Below, piece after piece: positions 25,601-33,928 of a stretch of DNA of 61,302 nt. Source of the stretch: Candidatus Poribacteria bacterium (GTDB lineage Bacteria; Poribacteria; WGA-4E; WGA-3G). The stretch's first letter is position 1; each line of letters starts with the position of its first letter. Under the pieces are notes generated by a model. It did not search any database. It worked only from the letters and a program-made list of their open reading frames with translations, and was not told the DNA's origin. The stretch spans positions 1 to 61,302 of the forward strand of contig JAGFCB010000011.1 in assembly GCA_022394775.1 (NCBI GenBank), read 5' to 3'. The translations under genes were made by a program, and so were the position numbers.

Positions 25601-25672
25601 TGGCAACGTTTCCTTGAACTCAATCCGCCAGAACAGTGGAAAATTGAGGCAGAAGAACATCTGCGTCAGTAG
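22661..25672 (+). CDS. large tetratricopeptide-repeat (TPR) protein, secreted or periplasmic
   Basis: The ATG at 22661 has AAAGGA upstream; an upstream open frame overlapping ribokinase is not used. The 1003-residue product begins with a signal peptide (MKKVVLNPILIVLTMG... cut near AEA). Roughly twenty TPR units follow, with the usual pattern A..LG..Y...G....A...Y..AL...P, for example FWAHFNLGGIHQQQGKDEL and AYYRIGEIHLKHQRYTEAL. It should form a long superhelix for protein binding in the periplasm. Three insertions encode R-S-L-Q at 23880, 24567 and 24751. Their DNA resembles part of the dispersed 27-bp palindrome, suggesting the repeat has invaded loops between TPRs. No enzymatic domain was found. 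Confidence 0.9.
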   Translation: MKKVVLNPILIVLTMGLIFNTSFLQIEAAEKWETNIRKDFTKVLREKKKPAEKHREFILKWQKQGRLSTLLTLYETAKDNSERQQSASRAMNAAFYYGIGYVHALEATKSGETFDTAVTYLQHALEIEPDQFWAHFNLGGIHQQQGKDELALSEFEACARLNPNYYPAYYRIGEIHLKHQRYTEALQAFHTARELNRKWEYPQYGIGLVYFAQGEMDRARETFENITHQKKKFAPAYIKLGQVLATQGFFDDALAEYAKAAQHQPYAAQDLYELAVIFNEKGNTDGAIQLYQRTIETEPTHAQSHFALGEIFYTNGDTETARHHYQQALSVLPSLKDTFYEPLEPYFAGLMTPDQAMPMIEKAMFVLPDDPRSSFYAGMIETDAGNTENAIQHYEKTLEIIEADTQGRSLQAHIESLQVELPLGNFIDTYFKLGELHHQQGDIDTAVGYFKRALDLNPELADRFIVQGQRAFGEENYQDAIEPLNIHLLLFPEDISATYLLGQSYEASGNTDSAITFYERTLTLNPQRPDVLFKMVHIYRGREAHQQAVDTLKRLIEIAPETTEAHYLLALSYLSLQQPNDALPAFLETIRLSPDDVAAHYHAAILLEQKGEIDNAIVHYEKTISLDTTLLENDIGRSLQTPMQGVKATEVEPFFRLGAIYRQRNDEDNILRVYQPALEIEPEHPELHHLLAVIFEKRSLQAEIKNKHDERENAIRYYGLANHYNPDNFDWHYSYARLLDQHAETLGDDYHKHAEMAVKEYTATIALNPDYVDAYFYRGMLTLRYRQIGKTLYRYSQILEDFKQVAELQPRNSEANYQIGVLYLEIDRHQLAKEAFKSMLPYAPKYRGIHLHLGKIAEWEQAWKEAIKHYEAEVALIQQPVEKGDDIAANTYQRLGDLYYAHVLDYNAAKETLEKAIALDDTHVPTLLSYANNLFSMDLLGAAAEQFERVIQLEPSNLTANYNLALMYEYTEKREQAKAQWQRFLELNPPEQWKIEAEEHLRQ
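23880..23896. repeat. partial copy of the 27-bp palindrome inside the TPR gene
   Basis: Seventeen bases (GGCGTAGCTTGCAAGCC) match the reverse complement of the unit at 20376-20402 and encode G-R-S-L-Q-A. A one-mismatch copy is at 24751-24766 and a more diverged one at 24567-24583. Confidence 0.55.
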
Positions 25673-25710
25673 CATTATTAGTTTACATTTTCAGAAAAAG
25701 GAAACTAATC

Positions 25711-26727
25711 GTGGAATTTCATAAAAAAGATAGTATTTTCTTATACAGAGGGGATGCTCTTAGTTGGTATGATAAATGGGAAACACCTGTCGTTATTGTC
25801 TCGGATGGTCCCTATGGTCTTGGGAGTTATCCGGGCGACCCTCCTATTTCAGAGCAATTAGCTGAGTCGTACGAACCCCACATAATTAAGTGGTCCGAAC
25901 ATGCAACGCCCATGACAACACTCTGGTTTTGGAATACAGAACTCGGGTGGGCAAACGTTCACCCCACGTTAGTCAAACATGGTTGGGAGTACCGAAATTG
26001 CCATGTCTGGAATAAGGGAATCGCGCATATCGCAGGCAACACAAACGGCAAAACCCTCAGAAAATTTCCTGTAACGACGGAAGTTTGCGTCCAATACACG
26101 AAAAAAGCTTTGTTCTATGTTAACGGTACGAAGATGGATATGCAAAGATGGCTTCGGTACGAATGGGAACGAACGGGTCTTCCATTTTCCAAAACTAATG
26201 ATGCCTGCGGCGTGAAAAATGCTGCCACGAGGAAGTATTTTACAAAAGATCATCTCTGGTACTACCCCCCGCCCGAAGCATTTGAAAAGATTGTTGAGTA
26301 CGCTAATAGACATGGAAGTGAAAACGGAAAACCCTACTTCTCTGTAAATGGCACAACGCCCCTTACAGGCGAGGAATGGTCAAATATGAGGACTAAGTTT
26401 TACTTTGAAAACGGTATTACAAATGTCTGGCGGGAACCTGCTGTTCGTGGAACTGAGCGATTAAAAGATCAGTATAAGTCTCTACATAGTAACCAAAAAC
26501 CTTTAAAACTCATGAATCTATGTATCCGGTCAAGTAGTGACGTAGGGGATGTCGTATGGGAACCGTTCGGAGGACTTTGTTCGGCAGCGATTGCTTCGCA
26601 TCAATTGAAACGGAAATGTTACGCAGCCGAGATCCATTCGGACTATTTTAAAGTGGCCGTTGAGAGACTTTCAAATTACGACATCCAACAGGAGCTCGCA
26701 CTCTATGAAGACTCCGGCCGAGCCTAA
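25711..26727 (+). CDS. type II DNA methyltransferase, beta-class (N4-cytosine or N6-adenine)
   Basis: GTG at 25711 is preceded by AAAGGAA. The 338-residue protein has the catalytic motif in SDGPYGLG (residues 31-38, a variant of [S/D]PPY) near the N-terminus. The SAM-binding EPFGG (284-288) lies near the C-terminus, the motif order of the beta class. SNQKPLKLM before the SAM motif is the usual motif X region. It modifies DNA to protect against the partner nuclease whose gene overlaps its 3-prime end by 23 bases. The second residue of the catalytic motif is Gly (DGPY), a mild deviation. The recognition sequence is unknown. Confidence 0.88.
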   Translation: MEFHKKDSIFLYRGDALSWYDKWETPVVIVSDGPYGLGSYPGDPPISEQLAESYEPHIIKWSEHATPMTTLWFWNTELGWANVHPTLVKHGWEYRNCHVWNKGIAHIAGNTNGKTLRKFPVTTEVCVQYTKKALFYVNGTKMDMQRWLRYEWERTGLPFSKTNDACGVKNAATRKYFTKDHLWYYPPPEAFEKIVEYANRHGSENGKPYFSVNGTTPLTGEEWSNMRTKFYFENGITNVWREPAVRGTERLKDQYKSLHSNQKPLKLMNLCIRSSSDVGDVVWEPFGGLCSAAIASHQLKRKCYAAEIHSDYFKVAVERLSNYDIQQELALYEDSGRA

Positions 26728-27634
26728 AAGAAACCCTCCACAGAGCGACCAGACCGTATACAAAGTGTACGAACGTGTACGTGAGGCACTTTTTGCACTT
26801 CCAACCTATTTTCAGTCAGATACATCCATAGAAGGAATATTGGCAACAGACATCTTCACTTTAAATGCTGCATTCGGAGCAACCATTGAAGACCAAGTCG
26901 TTTCAACACTGAACCGGATGCGGGAAGTTTGGGACCCCGATGAGAAATTTATGTATCATAGGTTTGTCCGGCAACCACAGACATTTCCAGACGTTCTGTT
27001 GAGAAGAGATGCAAGCGGAACAGATGAACATGAGAGTGAAATTCTATTGGGGATTGAGCTAAAGAGTTGGTATCTATTAGCAAAGGAAGGAGAACCAAGT
27101 TTTCGCTTCCAAGTAACCCCTGCCGCTTGTGCTGAACAGGACTTGATCGTTGTGATTCCTTGGGCTCTCAGTAACGTTATTTCAGGCCATCCGAAGATAT
27201 TTTCACCGTATGTGGAATTAGCAAAGTACGCCGCAGAATACCGCAATTACTGGTGGGAATCTATTCGGAAAACAGAGTCAAGTACAGAAATCATGAGGCC
27301 ACAAAATGTTTCTCCGTATCCTCAAAAGAGCGATAAAATTTCTGATAAGCCCGTATACGACCGAGGGAATAACTTCGGAAGATTTGCACGAACGGGAATA
27401 ATGGATAGTTATTTGGGAATAGCAAAAAGAGAATTGCTGTGTGGAATTGGAGCAGAACATTGGCTGAATTTCTTTAAAATTTTTCAGGAAGAAAAGGATA
27501 AAGAATCTATAAACGCTGAACTTAGAAGACTGAGAGCGTTGATAATTGGTACAGATCGGGAGGATGAATCTTCTCTTATTGATGCTTTGGAAAAAATATT
27601 GACAGGTGTAGACGCGCTCTTGGATCAGAGGTGA
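26705..27634 (+). CDS. probable type II restriction endonuclease (PD-(D/E)XK type)
   Basis: The ATG at 26705 lies inside the methyltransferase end, giving 309 residues and translational coupling. PD at residues 95-96 (TFPDVLLRR) followed 22 residues later by ELK at 118-120 (GIELKSWY) forms a PD-...-ExK metal-dependent nuclease centre. The surrounding text (QVTPAACAEQDLIVVIPW) is consistent with the core strands. Family membership beyond that is not recognised. Position, overlap with a DNA methylase and the catalytic motif together make a restriction enzyme the best reading. Nothing suggests inactivation. Confidence 0.75.
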   Translation: MKTPAEPKRNPPQSDQTVYKVYERVREALFALPTYFQSDTSIEGILATDIFTLNAAFGATIEDQVVSTLNRMREVWDPDEKFMYHRFVRQPQTFPDVLLRRDASGTDEHESEILLGIELKSWYLLAKEGEPSFRFQVTPAACAEQDLIVVIPWALSNVISGHPKIFSPYVELAKYAAEYRNYWWESIRKTESSTEIMRPQNVSPYPQKSDKISDKPVYDRGNNFGRFARTGIMDSYLGIAKRELLCGIGAEHWLNFFKIFQEEKDKESINAELRRLRALIIGTDREDESSLIDALEKILTGVDALLDQR

Positions 27635-27718
27635 ACGACCTAAACATCCTATTTTTTAATATGCTTGTTGAGAAATACAAGGAAGTAAATTGCAAACAGA
27701 CGAGAATTTATAATTTCT

Positions 27719-28411
27719 ATGACCTTTTACCTTAATCCTGGAACTAAGGCAGGAAACGCTACTGGCATACTTCAGACTGCTCTTATCGGATGTAAAATTG
27801 AGCATCATACACAAGTCGCCTCCACCAATGATATTGCCATTGTGCGCGGGAAAACAGGGGCAGCAGAGGGAACACTCGTAATTGCGGAACACCAAACCGC
27901 AGGTCGTGGAAGGTATGGTAGAAAGTGGGAAGCACCACCGGGCAAGTGTCTGCTCGCGTCAGTTGTACTTAGGCATCGGTTGCTCAGCGACCAAGTCCCG
28001 CTCCCTAATTTCATCGGCGCAATCGCAATCACACAGGCAATTCAAAAAACATACAAACTTGACGCGCGGATCAAGCCACCCAACGATGTCCGCATCGAAA
28101 AAAGGAAAGTGGCAGGCGTTCTAACAGAATTCGCTTATGACGCACAGCAGCACCCGTTTTTTGTCTTAGGCTTCGGTGTGAATGTCAATATCGTATTAGA
28201 AGATTTTCCGCCCGAATTGCGTGAGACAGCGACCTCTGTGCGCATTGCGCGCGGGCATTCTGAAAATCAGAACACTGAGGTCTGTCGTGCCTCACTATTA
28301 AGGACAATACTCTGCCAGTTAGAAGATACCTACCTGCAGCTGAAAGCAGGTGAAGTAGACTTAATCATGAATCAATTCAAAGAATTGCGAGAAGATGAAG
28401 GTAGTTATTAG
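27719..28411 (+). CDS. birA: biotin-[acetyl-CoA carboxylase] ligase, catalytic domain only
   Basis: The 230-residue protein has STNDIA, the biotinyl-AMP loop GRGRYGRKW (residues 62-70), KPPNDV and KVAGVLTEF, all hallmarks of biotin protein ligase. It attaches biotin to the carrier domain of carboxylases. There is no N-terminal DNA-binding domain. Unusually the sequence ends just after the catalytic domain (FKELREDEGSY) and lacks the roughly 50-residue SH3-like C-terminal domain that normally contacts ATP and the acceptor. Its last 17 bases overlap the start of the DUF523 gene. It may be a minimal ligase or a truncated gene. Confidence 0.85.
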   Translation: MTFYLNPGTKAGNATGILQTALIGCKIEHHTQVASTNDIAIVRGKTGAAEGTLVIAEHQTAGRGRYGRKWEAPPGKCLLASVVLRHRLLSDQVPLPNFIGAIAITQAIQKTYKLDARIKPPNDVRIEKRKVAGVLTEFAYDAQQHPFFVLGFGVNVNIVLEDFPPELRETATSVRIARGHSENQNTEVCRASLLRTILCQLEDTYLQLKAGEVDLIMNQFKELREDEGSY

Positions 28412-28832
28412 TGCCTGTCTCCTCGGTATTCGCTGCCGATACGATGGTGGCGACAGCCGAAATGAAACAGCAATAAAACAAAAGGAGACATCCGAACTTA
28501 TTCCCGTCTGTCCGGAAGAGGCTGGTGGGCTGTCAACGCCGCGCCCGCCCGCAGAAATAGTCGGAGGCGATGGCAGTGATGTTTTGGATGGCAAAGCAAA
28601 AGTCATGACCGCTGACGGCACAGATGTAACTGAAGCCTATTTGAAGGGCGCACATCACGCCTTACAGGTTGCACAATCGCACGGGGCAACGCAAATGATT
28701 CTTAAAGCGAGGAGTCCGTCCTGTGGGTGTGGAGACATCTACGACGGCACTTTTTCAGGCACGCTCACGTCCGGTGACGGCGTGACCACCGCGCTCCTCA
28801 AACGGCACGGCATCACTGTCACTTCCATGTAG
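28395..28832 (+). CDS. DUF523 family protein
   Basis: The 145-residue protein begins KVVISACLLGIRCRYDGG and contains VCPEEAGGLSTPRPPAE and LKARSPSCGCGDIYDGTF, the conserved Cys- and Gly-rich stretches of DUF523 (YbbK-like). The cysteines (in SACLLG, CPE and PSCGCG) could bind a metal or an iron-sulfur cluster; the biochemical role of the family is unknown to me. It is translationally coupled to birA by overlap and converges on trpC. Confidence 0.85.
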   Translation: MKVVISACLLGIRCRYDGGDSRNETAIKQKETSELIPVCPEEAGGLSTPRPPAEIVGGDGSDVLDGKAKVMTADGTDVTEAYLKGAHHALQVAQSHGATQMILKARSPSCGCGDIYDGTFSGTLTSGDGVTTALLKRHGITVTSM

Positions 28833-28835
28833 TCC

Positions 28836-29651
28836 CTAATTTGAAGAGATTAAACTTTGAACCTGTTTTCCAATATCAGGACTTCGCATCAACGACTCAC
28901 CGACAAGCATCGCATGGATACCAGCCTCCTGCAGCTTCACCACGTCTTCACGCGAATAGATACCGCTTTCACTCACTACAACCTTATCCGCCGGGATAGT
29001 TTCACGTAACGCAAATGTTGTGGCAAGGTCCGTGTGAAATGTCCGCAAATCACGGTTATTGATACCGATAATCTGGGCATCCACATCCAATGCAACCGCC
29101 AATTCCTCACGTGTATGCACCTCCACGAGACACGCCAAAGATAACGACGCTGCGACACCCATGAATGTTTGCAACTGCGATGCGGTCAACGCAGCAACGA
29201 TCAGTAAAACTGCATCCGCTCCAGCGACACGCGCTTGGTAGATATGATATGGATCTATCGTGAAATCTTTTCTTAGCAACGGCACGTCAACAGCCGCACG
29301 GATTGCGCGCAGATAGTCGAGTTCACCCGCGAAAAAATGTCTATCTGTGAGCACGGAAATAGCAGCAGCCCCGTTTTCAACGTAGGTTTCAGCAATCGAC
29401 ACCGGATGGAAATCTTCTCGGATAATACCTTTACTCGGAGATTTTTTCTTTACCTCTGCGATAAGTTTGACAGTCCCGGTCCCCGTAATGGCATCACGGC
29501 TTTCAACAGCAAGTTTTGGCTTGCAAGCTACGCCAAAATCACGCGTTGGCGGAAGGTTCTCTACCTCCGCTTCTAACTTCGCAAGCGGTACCGCTGCCTG
29601 TTCGGCTGCTAACTCTTTCTGTTTATGGGCAATAATAGTGTCTAATATCAA
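28836..29651 (-). CDS. trpC: indole-3-glycerol phosphate synthase
   Basis: The 271-residue TIM-barrel enzyme has the family segments LIAEVKKKSPSKG, RKDFTIDPYHIYQARVAGAD, GINNRDLRTFHTDL, VVSESGI and GIHAMLVGESLM. It converts 1-(o-carboxyphenylamino)-1-deoxyribulose phosphate to indole-3-glycerol phosphate in tryptophan synthesis. It follows trpD by 25 bases. Near the N-terminus, the FGVACKPKLA residues are encoded by a complete copy of the dispersed 27-bp palindrome (29508-29534). That repeat sits in a variable region before the conserved LIAEVK strand, so the enzyme is likely still active. Confidence 0.95.
   Translation of the reverse strand: MILDTIIAHKQKELAAEQAAVPLAKLEAEVENLPPTRDFGVACKPKLAVESRDAITGTGTVKLIAEVKKKSPSKGIIREDFHPVSIAETYVENGAAAISVLTDRHFFAGELDYLRAIRAAVDVPLLRKDFTIDPYHIYQARVAGADAVLLIVAALTASQLQTFMGVAASLSLACLVEVHTREELAVALDVDAQIIGINNRDLRTFHTDLATTFALRETIPADKVVVSESGIYSREDVVKLQEAGIHAMLVGESLMRSPDIGKQVQSLISSN
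29508..29534. repeat. dispersed 27-bp palindromic repeat inside trpC
   Basis: It is identical to the intergenic copy at 20376-20402 and keeps the trpC frame open (27 bases is nine codons). The copy at 12528-12554 encodes a similar peptide in the antiporter, in the same reading phase. Confidence 0.8.
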
Positions 29652-29676
29652 TCCGTCAACCTCTTTCTATAAACGG

Positions 29677-30687
29677 CTAATTGTTTGAGGCCGTCTTCAG
29701 TCCTTCTAACTTCGCGAGTGCCGCGCCTGAGTCAATAGATGCGTTTGCAAGTTCAATCCCTGCATCAAGGCTATCCGCTTCCGCACCAGCAACAATCGCT
29801 GCACCGGCATTTAATACAACAATATCCCGTTTAGGTCCCTTTTCGCCCTTCAGGATATTGACTGTAATCTCAGCATTCTCTTCGGGGCTACCCCCCAAGA
29901 GTGAAGCAGGTTCCGCCTTCGGGATTCCGAACGTCGTTGCATCAAGCCTGTAAGTTCTGACAGCACCGTTTCGCAGTTCTGAGACGCGCGTAGCGGTCGT
30001 CGTCGTGATTTCATCCAAACCGTCATCGCCGTGTACAACAAAGGCGTGTTTGCATCCAAGGTTGTTTAAAACATTCGCGTGCGTCTCAGTGAGTTCCGCC
30101 GCATAAACCCCCAGCACCTGTGCCTGCGCACCAGCCGGATTTGTCAGCGGGCCTAAGGCATTGAAAATCGTTCGGATACCGATCTCTCGGCGCGGTCCGA
30201 TAGCATACTTCATCGCACCATGCAGTGCGGGGGCAAATAGAAAACCGATACCGATTTCGTCGATGCATTGCCCAACATGTTCAGGACTAATCTCAATATT
30301 TACACCTAATGCCATCAGAACATTCGCACTGCCACTCTGCCGCGTTACGCCCCTGTTCCCATGCTTCGCGACCGGTACACCTGCCCCCGCGACAACAAAA
30401 GCGGAAGTCGTCGAGATATTAAAAAGACTCAGCCCCGTGCCACCTGTACTACACGTGTCAACAACTAACGAATGTTTTGTCGGAACTAGCGTAGCTTTGT
30501 CACGCATGACGCGCGCCGCACCCGTAATCTCTTCGATTGTCTCACCTTTAAGCCGCAGCGCAGTAAGAAAACAGGCGATCTGCGCATCTGTCGTCTCACC
30601 TTCCATAATCTCGTTCATAGTATCAATCATCTCTGCTTCGGTTAGGTCATCTCCTGCCATAACCTGCTGAATCGCTTCACGAATCAT
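29677..30687 (-). CDS. trpD: anthranilate phosphoribosyltransferase
   Basis: The 336-residue enzyme has the PRPP-binding DTCSTGGTGLSLFNIST (residues 77-93), KHGNRG (108-113) and the metal-binding DGLDEI motif. It transfers the phosphoribosyl group of PRPP to anthranilate, the second step of tryptophan synthesis. It is followed by trpC on the same strand, forming a partial trp operon. Other trp genes are not in the window. Length and motifs are complete. Confidence 0.96.
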   Translation of the reverse strand: MIREAIQQVMAGDDLTEAEMIDTMNEIMEGETTDAQIACFLTALRLKGETIEEITGAARVMRDKATLVPTKHSLVVDTCSTGGTGLSLFNISTTSAFVVAGAGVPVAKHGNRGVTRQSGSANVLMALGVNIEISPEHVGQCIDEIGIGFLFAPALHGAMKYAIGPRREIGIRTIFNALGPLTNPAGAQAQVLGVYAAELTETHANVLNNLGCKHAFVVHGDDGLDEITTTTATRVSELRNGAVRTYRLDATTFGIPKAEPASLLGGSPEENAEITVNILKGEKGPKRDIVVLNAGAAIVAGAEADSLDAGIELANASIDSGAALAKLEGLKTASNN

Positions 30688-30708
30688 TCAATTTCTCCTA
30701 TAAATGGC

Positions 30709-30785
30709 TATCAGTTAATATCTTGTGGCATTCAATTTCTTCTAGCATCCACAAAAACCTTGATACCATAACAAAGTAACTGATA
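30709..30785. repeat. 77-bp palindrome-bounded intergenic element
   Basis: TATCAGTTA (30709-30717) and TAACTGATA (30777-30785) are perfect 9-base inverted repeats between trpD and the DUF6785-type gene. The ends resemble those of the nested palindrome at 4545-4685. Confidence 0.45.
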
Positions 30786-30789
30786 ACTA

Positions 30790-32766
30790 TTAAAATAAAA
30801 ATCGGTACATCGGTTGGTTCGTCGTAATCCCTATAAGGCTCCATACGCTGCCGATAATGAATTCGCCTAAGATGAGACCAAGAAAGAACGGAATCAGCTT
30901 TCGGTGTGCACTCACACCCCCGTGCCGAAGAATAATCCACTTAATGACGGAACTTACTAAGATCGAGAACCAAAACACATTCATTGACCAACTGCTTGAT
31001 ATTGCAAACCCAGCAGGATGAAAAGGCCACCAAAAAAGTCGCATTCGCATTATCATTAAGAAACCGGTGATCAAAAAGCCGATACACATCGCAACGATCG
31101 CTGGCACATCCGGTGCTCTCGGCGAGGTCAGCCAACTCTGGAGACGGTTGAAAGGTCGCCCCGCGAACCAATCCCGCGCCCCCTCAATATAAGAGATATG
31201 ATAAAATGCCCAGAAAGACGCGAATGTCCCGATAACAATCGCAATGCACATAGCGATTAATAATCGTCGGTTGGAAATACCGGTCCGTTCCGCTAATTTA
31301 AATCCCTCCAAAATGTGTGGCATCGGATGCCCGCGGTAAGCACGATTGAAAAAGAAGAGATACGCCATTATCGTCAAATTGTGTGGACCCAACAGCCGCG
31401 TTCCAAAGATACGAGGCATCATCTCATCCGGTCCAATAAAGTGCAGATCGTGCACCGGCGAACCGAGTTCCGCACGCATCCGGGTTACCGCAGTAGAGAT
31501 GGCATAATAGATCCCAAAAAACACGAGGATCACCCAGATAGACATACCCGCTGTCTTACAGAACCCGACAATAAAAACAAGACTTGCGAGAAGTCCTAAC
31601 ACCGTCACCCGATAGGACATCGGTTCATCTGAGTCGTCAACGCGCGGGTCATTCCTAAATAACTTACGTCCAACCTGTGCAAGATGCTTTCGCGTCGCCA
31701 CAATTGCGATAACAAACAAACCGAGATACGCCCCGAAAGACTGTTCATCCGTGAACGGGAAATTCGGCATGCCCCGCACACCCAAGGCATCACCAAAGAC
31801 ACGCTCGACCTTCCAAAAGAGATAAAAAAACCAGCATGAAAACGACAAATCAAGTGGAATAAAAAAAGCGATGCCCACCGCGAACGGAAAGACAGCGATA
31901 GGTGTCCAACCCACAGCACTCCACGGTTTCTGTGTAAAGAACGGACGCAAATCGTAGAGCCTTCCTCCCAAACTCGGCACACTCGGATAGAGATAGTGAA
32001 GTCCATTGAGGATGTCAATAGCACCCGCAATCCCGAACCCAAGCCACATCATCTTGTTCGTTAGCAAATTCGCTCTACCACCACTCGTCAACTCAAGCGG
32101 CAACTGAATAATAGGATAACTCAGCTTCTCGTGTTCCGTCCACTGTTTCCGAACGAGACTGTTGATACAGACCATCAGGAATACCATCACACATAGGAAG
32201 CCGCCCCACGCAACCGTTGTCGTGAGCCAACCTTGGACAATCTCCCATTGGTAAAAGGTTGTCTCACCGCGATAATACTCCGTTAAAAAAAGCCGCTCCT
32301 TAACAACCATCCAATCCGGGATATACCGATGGAACAGGTCTGCCCAGTCATTTTCTGGTGTCGCATACCAGAACGCATACGGAATCATCGGAATCAAAAC
32401 GCGAAGTACATCGTGCCCCGCCAACGAAGAGGCGATCGCCAACATGACGTAAACCGTCAGCAATTCGCCCTGTTGCATAGCGATCCGAGGCGCCACCCGT
32501 AGCAAAATAAGATTAGCACCCGTGATAACAAAAACACAGAAAATGACGTTAAAATAGAGAGAAATAGTCGTCGGATATCCTTGCCCAGCAGAGTCCAAAA
32601 TCCAGTACATGTTCGGAATAATAAGGACCGTGCCGAGTAGGATCGCTCGCCATGACGCGCCAAACTTAGCAATTCGACTATTTTGTTCGGGAGGTTCTCT
32701 AAATCTATAAGGTTCTGAAGTCAATTCGCTCTTCAAACTACGTAGTGTTTTCTCCTTATCACACAT
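30790..32766 (-). CDS. large polytopic membrane protein, DUF6785/DUF6784-like
   Basis: The 658-residue protein has at least twelve hydrophobic helices. Features include an amphipathic start, QQGELLTVYVMLAIASSLAGHDVLRVL, a segment rich in Trp/Tyr (YRGETTFYQWEIVQGW), EHEKLSYPIIQLPLEL and RMRAELGSPVHDLHFIGPDEM. These are features I associate with the DUF6785 and DUF6784 membrane proteins common in Poribacteria and Planctomycetes-like genomes. It resembles oligopeptide-transporter-type architecture in overall layout (long loops, TM bundles), but the transported substrate or role is unknown. It is separate from trpD by a palindromic element. Confidence 0.75.
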   Translation of the reverse strand: MCDKEKTLRSLKSELTSEPYRFREPPEQNSRIAKFGASWRAILLGTVLIIPNMYWILDSAGQGYPTTISLYFNVIFCVFVITGANLILLRVAPRIAMQQGELLTVYVMLAIASSLAGHDVLRVLIPMIPYAFWYATPENDWADLFHRYIPDWMVVKERLFLTEYYRGETTFYQWEIVQGWLTTTVAWGGFLCVMVFLMVCINSLVRKQWTEHEKLSYPIIQLPLELTSGGRANLLTNKMMWLGFGIAGAIDILNGLHYLYPSVPSLGGRLYDLRPFFTQKPWSAVGWTPIAVFPFAVGIAFFIPLDLSFSCWFFYLFWKVERVFGDALGVRGMPNFPFTDEQSFGAYLGLFVIAIVATRKHLAQVGRKLFRNDPRVDDSDEPMSYRVTVLGLLASLVFIVGFCKTAGMSIWVILVFFGIYYAISTAVTRMRAELGSPVHDLHFIGPDEMMPRIFGTRLLGPHNLTIMAYLFFFNRAYRGHPMPHILEGFKLAERTGISNRRLLIAMCIAIVIGTFASFWAFYHISYIEGARDWFAGRPFNRLQSWLTSPRAPDVPAIVAMCIGFLITGFLMIMRMRLFWWPFHPAGFAISSSWSMNVFWFSILVSSVIKWIILRHGGVSAHRKLIPFFLGLILGEFIIGSVWSLIGITTNQPMYRFLF

Positions 32767-32947
32767 CTTTGCGCGTTAAATTTTTTTAGCTCTGGTCAAT
32801 TGTTGAGAAACCTTTGACAACTTAGAGACAGTTGGACTTAAGCGAAAATCACCGTGAAACGAAGTGGAACGGTTTAACTATCAACTCGACTCCGTTATAA
32901 ATGTTAAGGCACGAGTGGATAGTTAACAGATTTAATAATTTTAAAAA

Positions 32948-32976
32948 TTGATTTTTTTCGGCACATCTTATATAAT
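32948..32976 (+). promoter_or_regulatory. candidate promoter for the PhyH gene at 33049
   Basis: TTGATT (32948-32953), 17-base spacer, TATAAT (32971-32976), about 70 bases before the start codon. Confidence 0.6.
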
Positions 32977-33048
32977 GCATAGCATGATTAGAAAGAATCT
33001 CGGTTTGCGGATCGAGTCTACTTTCAGCATAACTATAAGGATAACCCT

Positions 33049-33885
33049 ATGGATACTATAACTGATGCTGCCGAAGCAGCAATCTTTACACCACAGCACA
33101 AGGAATTTGTTGAGAACAACGGGTATCTGTTGATTAAAAACGCATTACCCGCCGATGTCGTCTCAGAAATTGATGCCGCTGTTGACGAAGTATATGCGAA
33201 AGAAAAAGCTGCAGATCGCCTTGAAGCAGGCGGTAAGTTGAATCTCCGTAACTGCCTCACGCACCACGAAGCATTCCTTCAACTTCTTGATTGGCAGAAA
33301 ACCGTGCCACTCGCCTACGGCGTGCTTAATTGGAACGTACAAATGATTACGTCCCACCTCATTGTACTCCCTTCAAAAGAGGAACCACCGCCTGAAGTCA
33401 AGAACCGGATCGGCTTGCACCGTGACGGTGGCACATCACATGCCGAAATGCAGGAACCCCATCCTCGGATCATGCTTAAGATTGCTTACGCTATCAGCGA
33501 CCAATCTGATCCCGCCTCGGGCGCGACTGTGCTGGTACCCGGAAGTAACCGATTGACAGGCAAACCCCCAACCGACCCAGATACGGGTCGGGCACGCGGT
33601 GCTATTTCTATGAATGTCAACGCCGGAGATGCCTTTCTCTTTGAACAACGCACATGGCACGGTATCGGACACAACTGGTCCGGCATGCCGCGCAAAACCA
33701 TCTTCATGGGATACGCCTATCGCTGGGTGAAACCGATGGATTACATCACGATGCCTGACGAACTGGTTGCCAAATGCAACCCGATTCAGAAACAATTAAT
33801 CGGAGTGGTCAGCGATCCGCTCAGCTACTATTTACCGAAAGACCAAGATGTGCCGCTGCGCGCTGCACTTAATCCGGAGGCGTAA
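33049..33885 (+). CDS. phytanoyl-CoA dioxygenase (PhyH) family Fe(II)/2-oxoglutarate oxygenase
   Basis: The 278-residue protein carries HxD at His124/Asp126 (GLHRDGGTS), the distal histidine His204 (RTWHGIGHNW) and Arg215 for 2-oxoglutarate, with VLVPGSNRLTG typical of the PhyH fold. It is only distantly similar to the protein at 6042-6782, so the two probably have different substrates. It stands alone with its own promoter and faces a convergent cytochrome gene. It hydroxylates an unknown organic substrate using O2. Confidence 0.92.
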   Translation: MDTITDAAEAAIFTPQHKEFVENNGYLLIKNALPADVVSEIDAAVDEVYAKEKAADRLEAGGKLNLRNCLTHHEAFLQLLDWQKTVPLAYGVLNWNVQMITSHLIVLPSKEEPPPEVKNRIGLHRDGGTSHAEMQEPHPRIMLKIAYAISDQSDPASGATVLVPGSNRLTGKPPTDPDTGRARGAISMNVNAGDAFLFEQRTWHGIGHNWSGMPRKTIFMGYAYRWVKPMDYITMPDELVAKCNPIQKQLIGVVSDPLSYYLPKDQDVPLRAALNPEA

Positions 33886-33928
33886 TAATTCACAAGCACA
33901 GAAATAAAGTGAGAATGCGCATTGTTCA

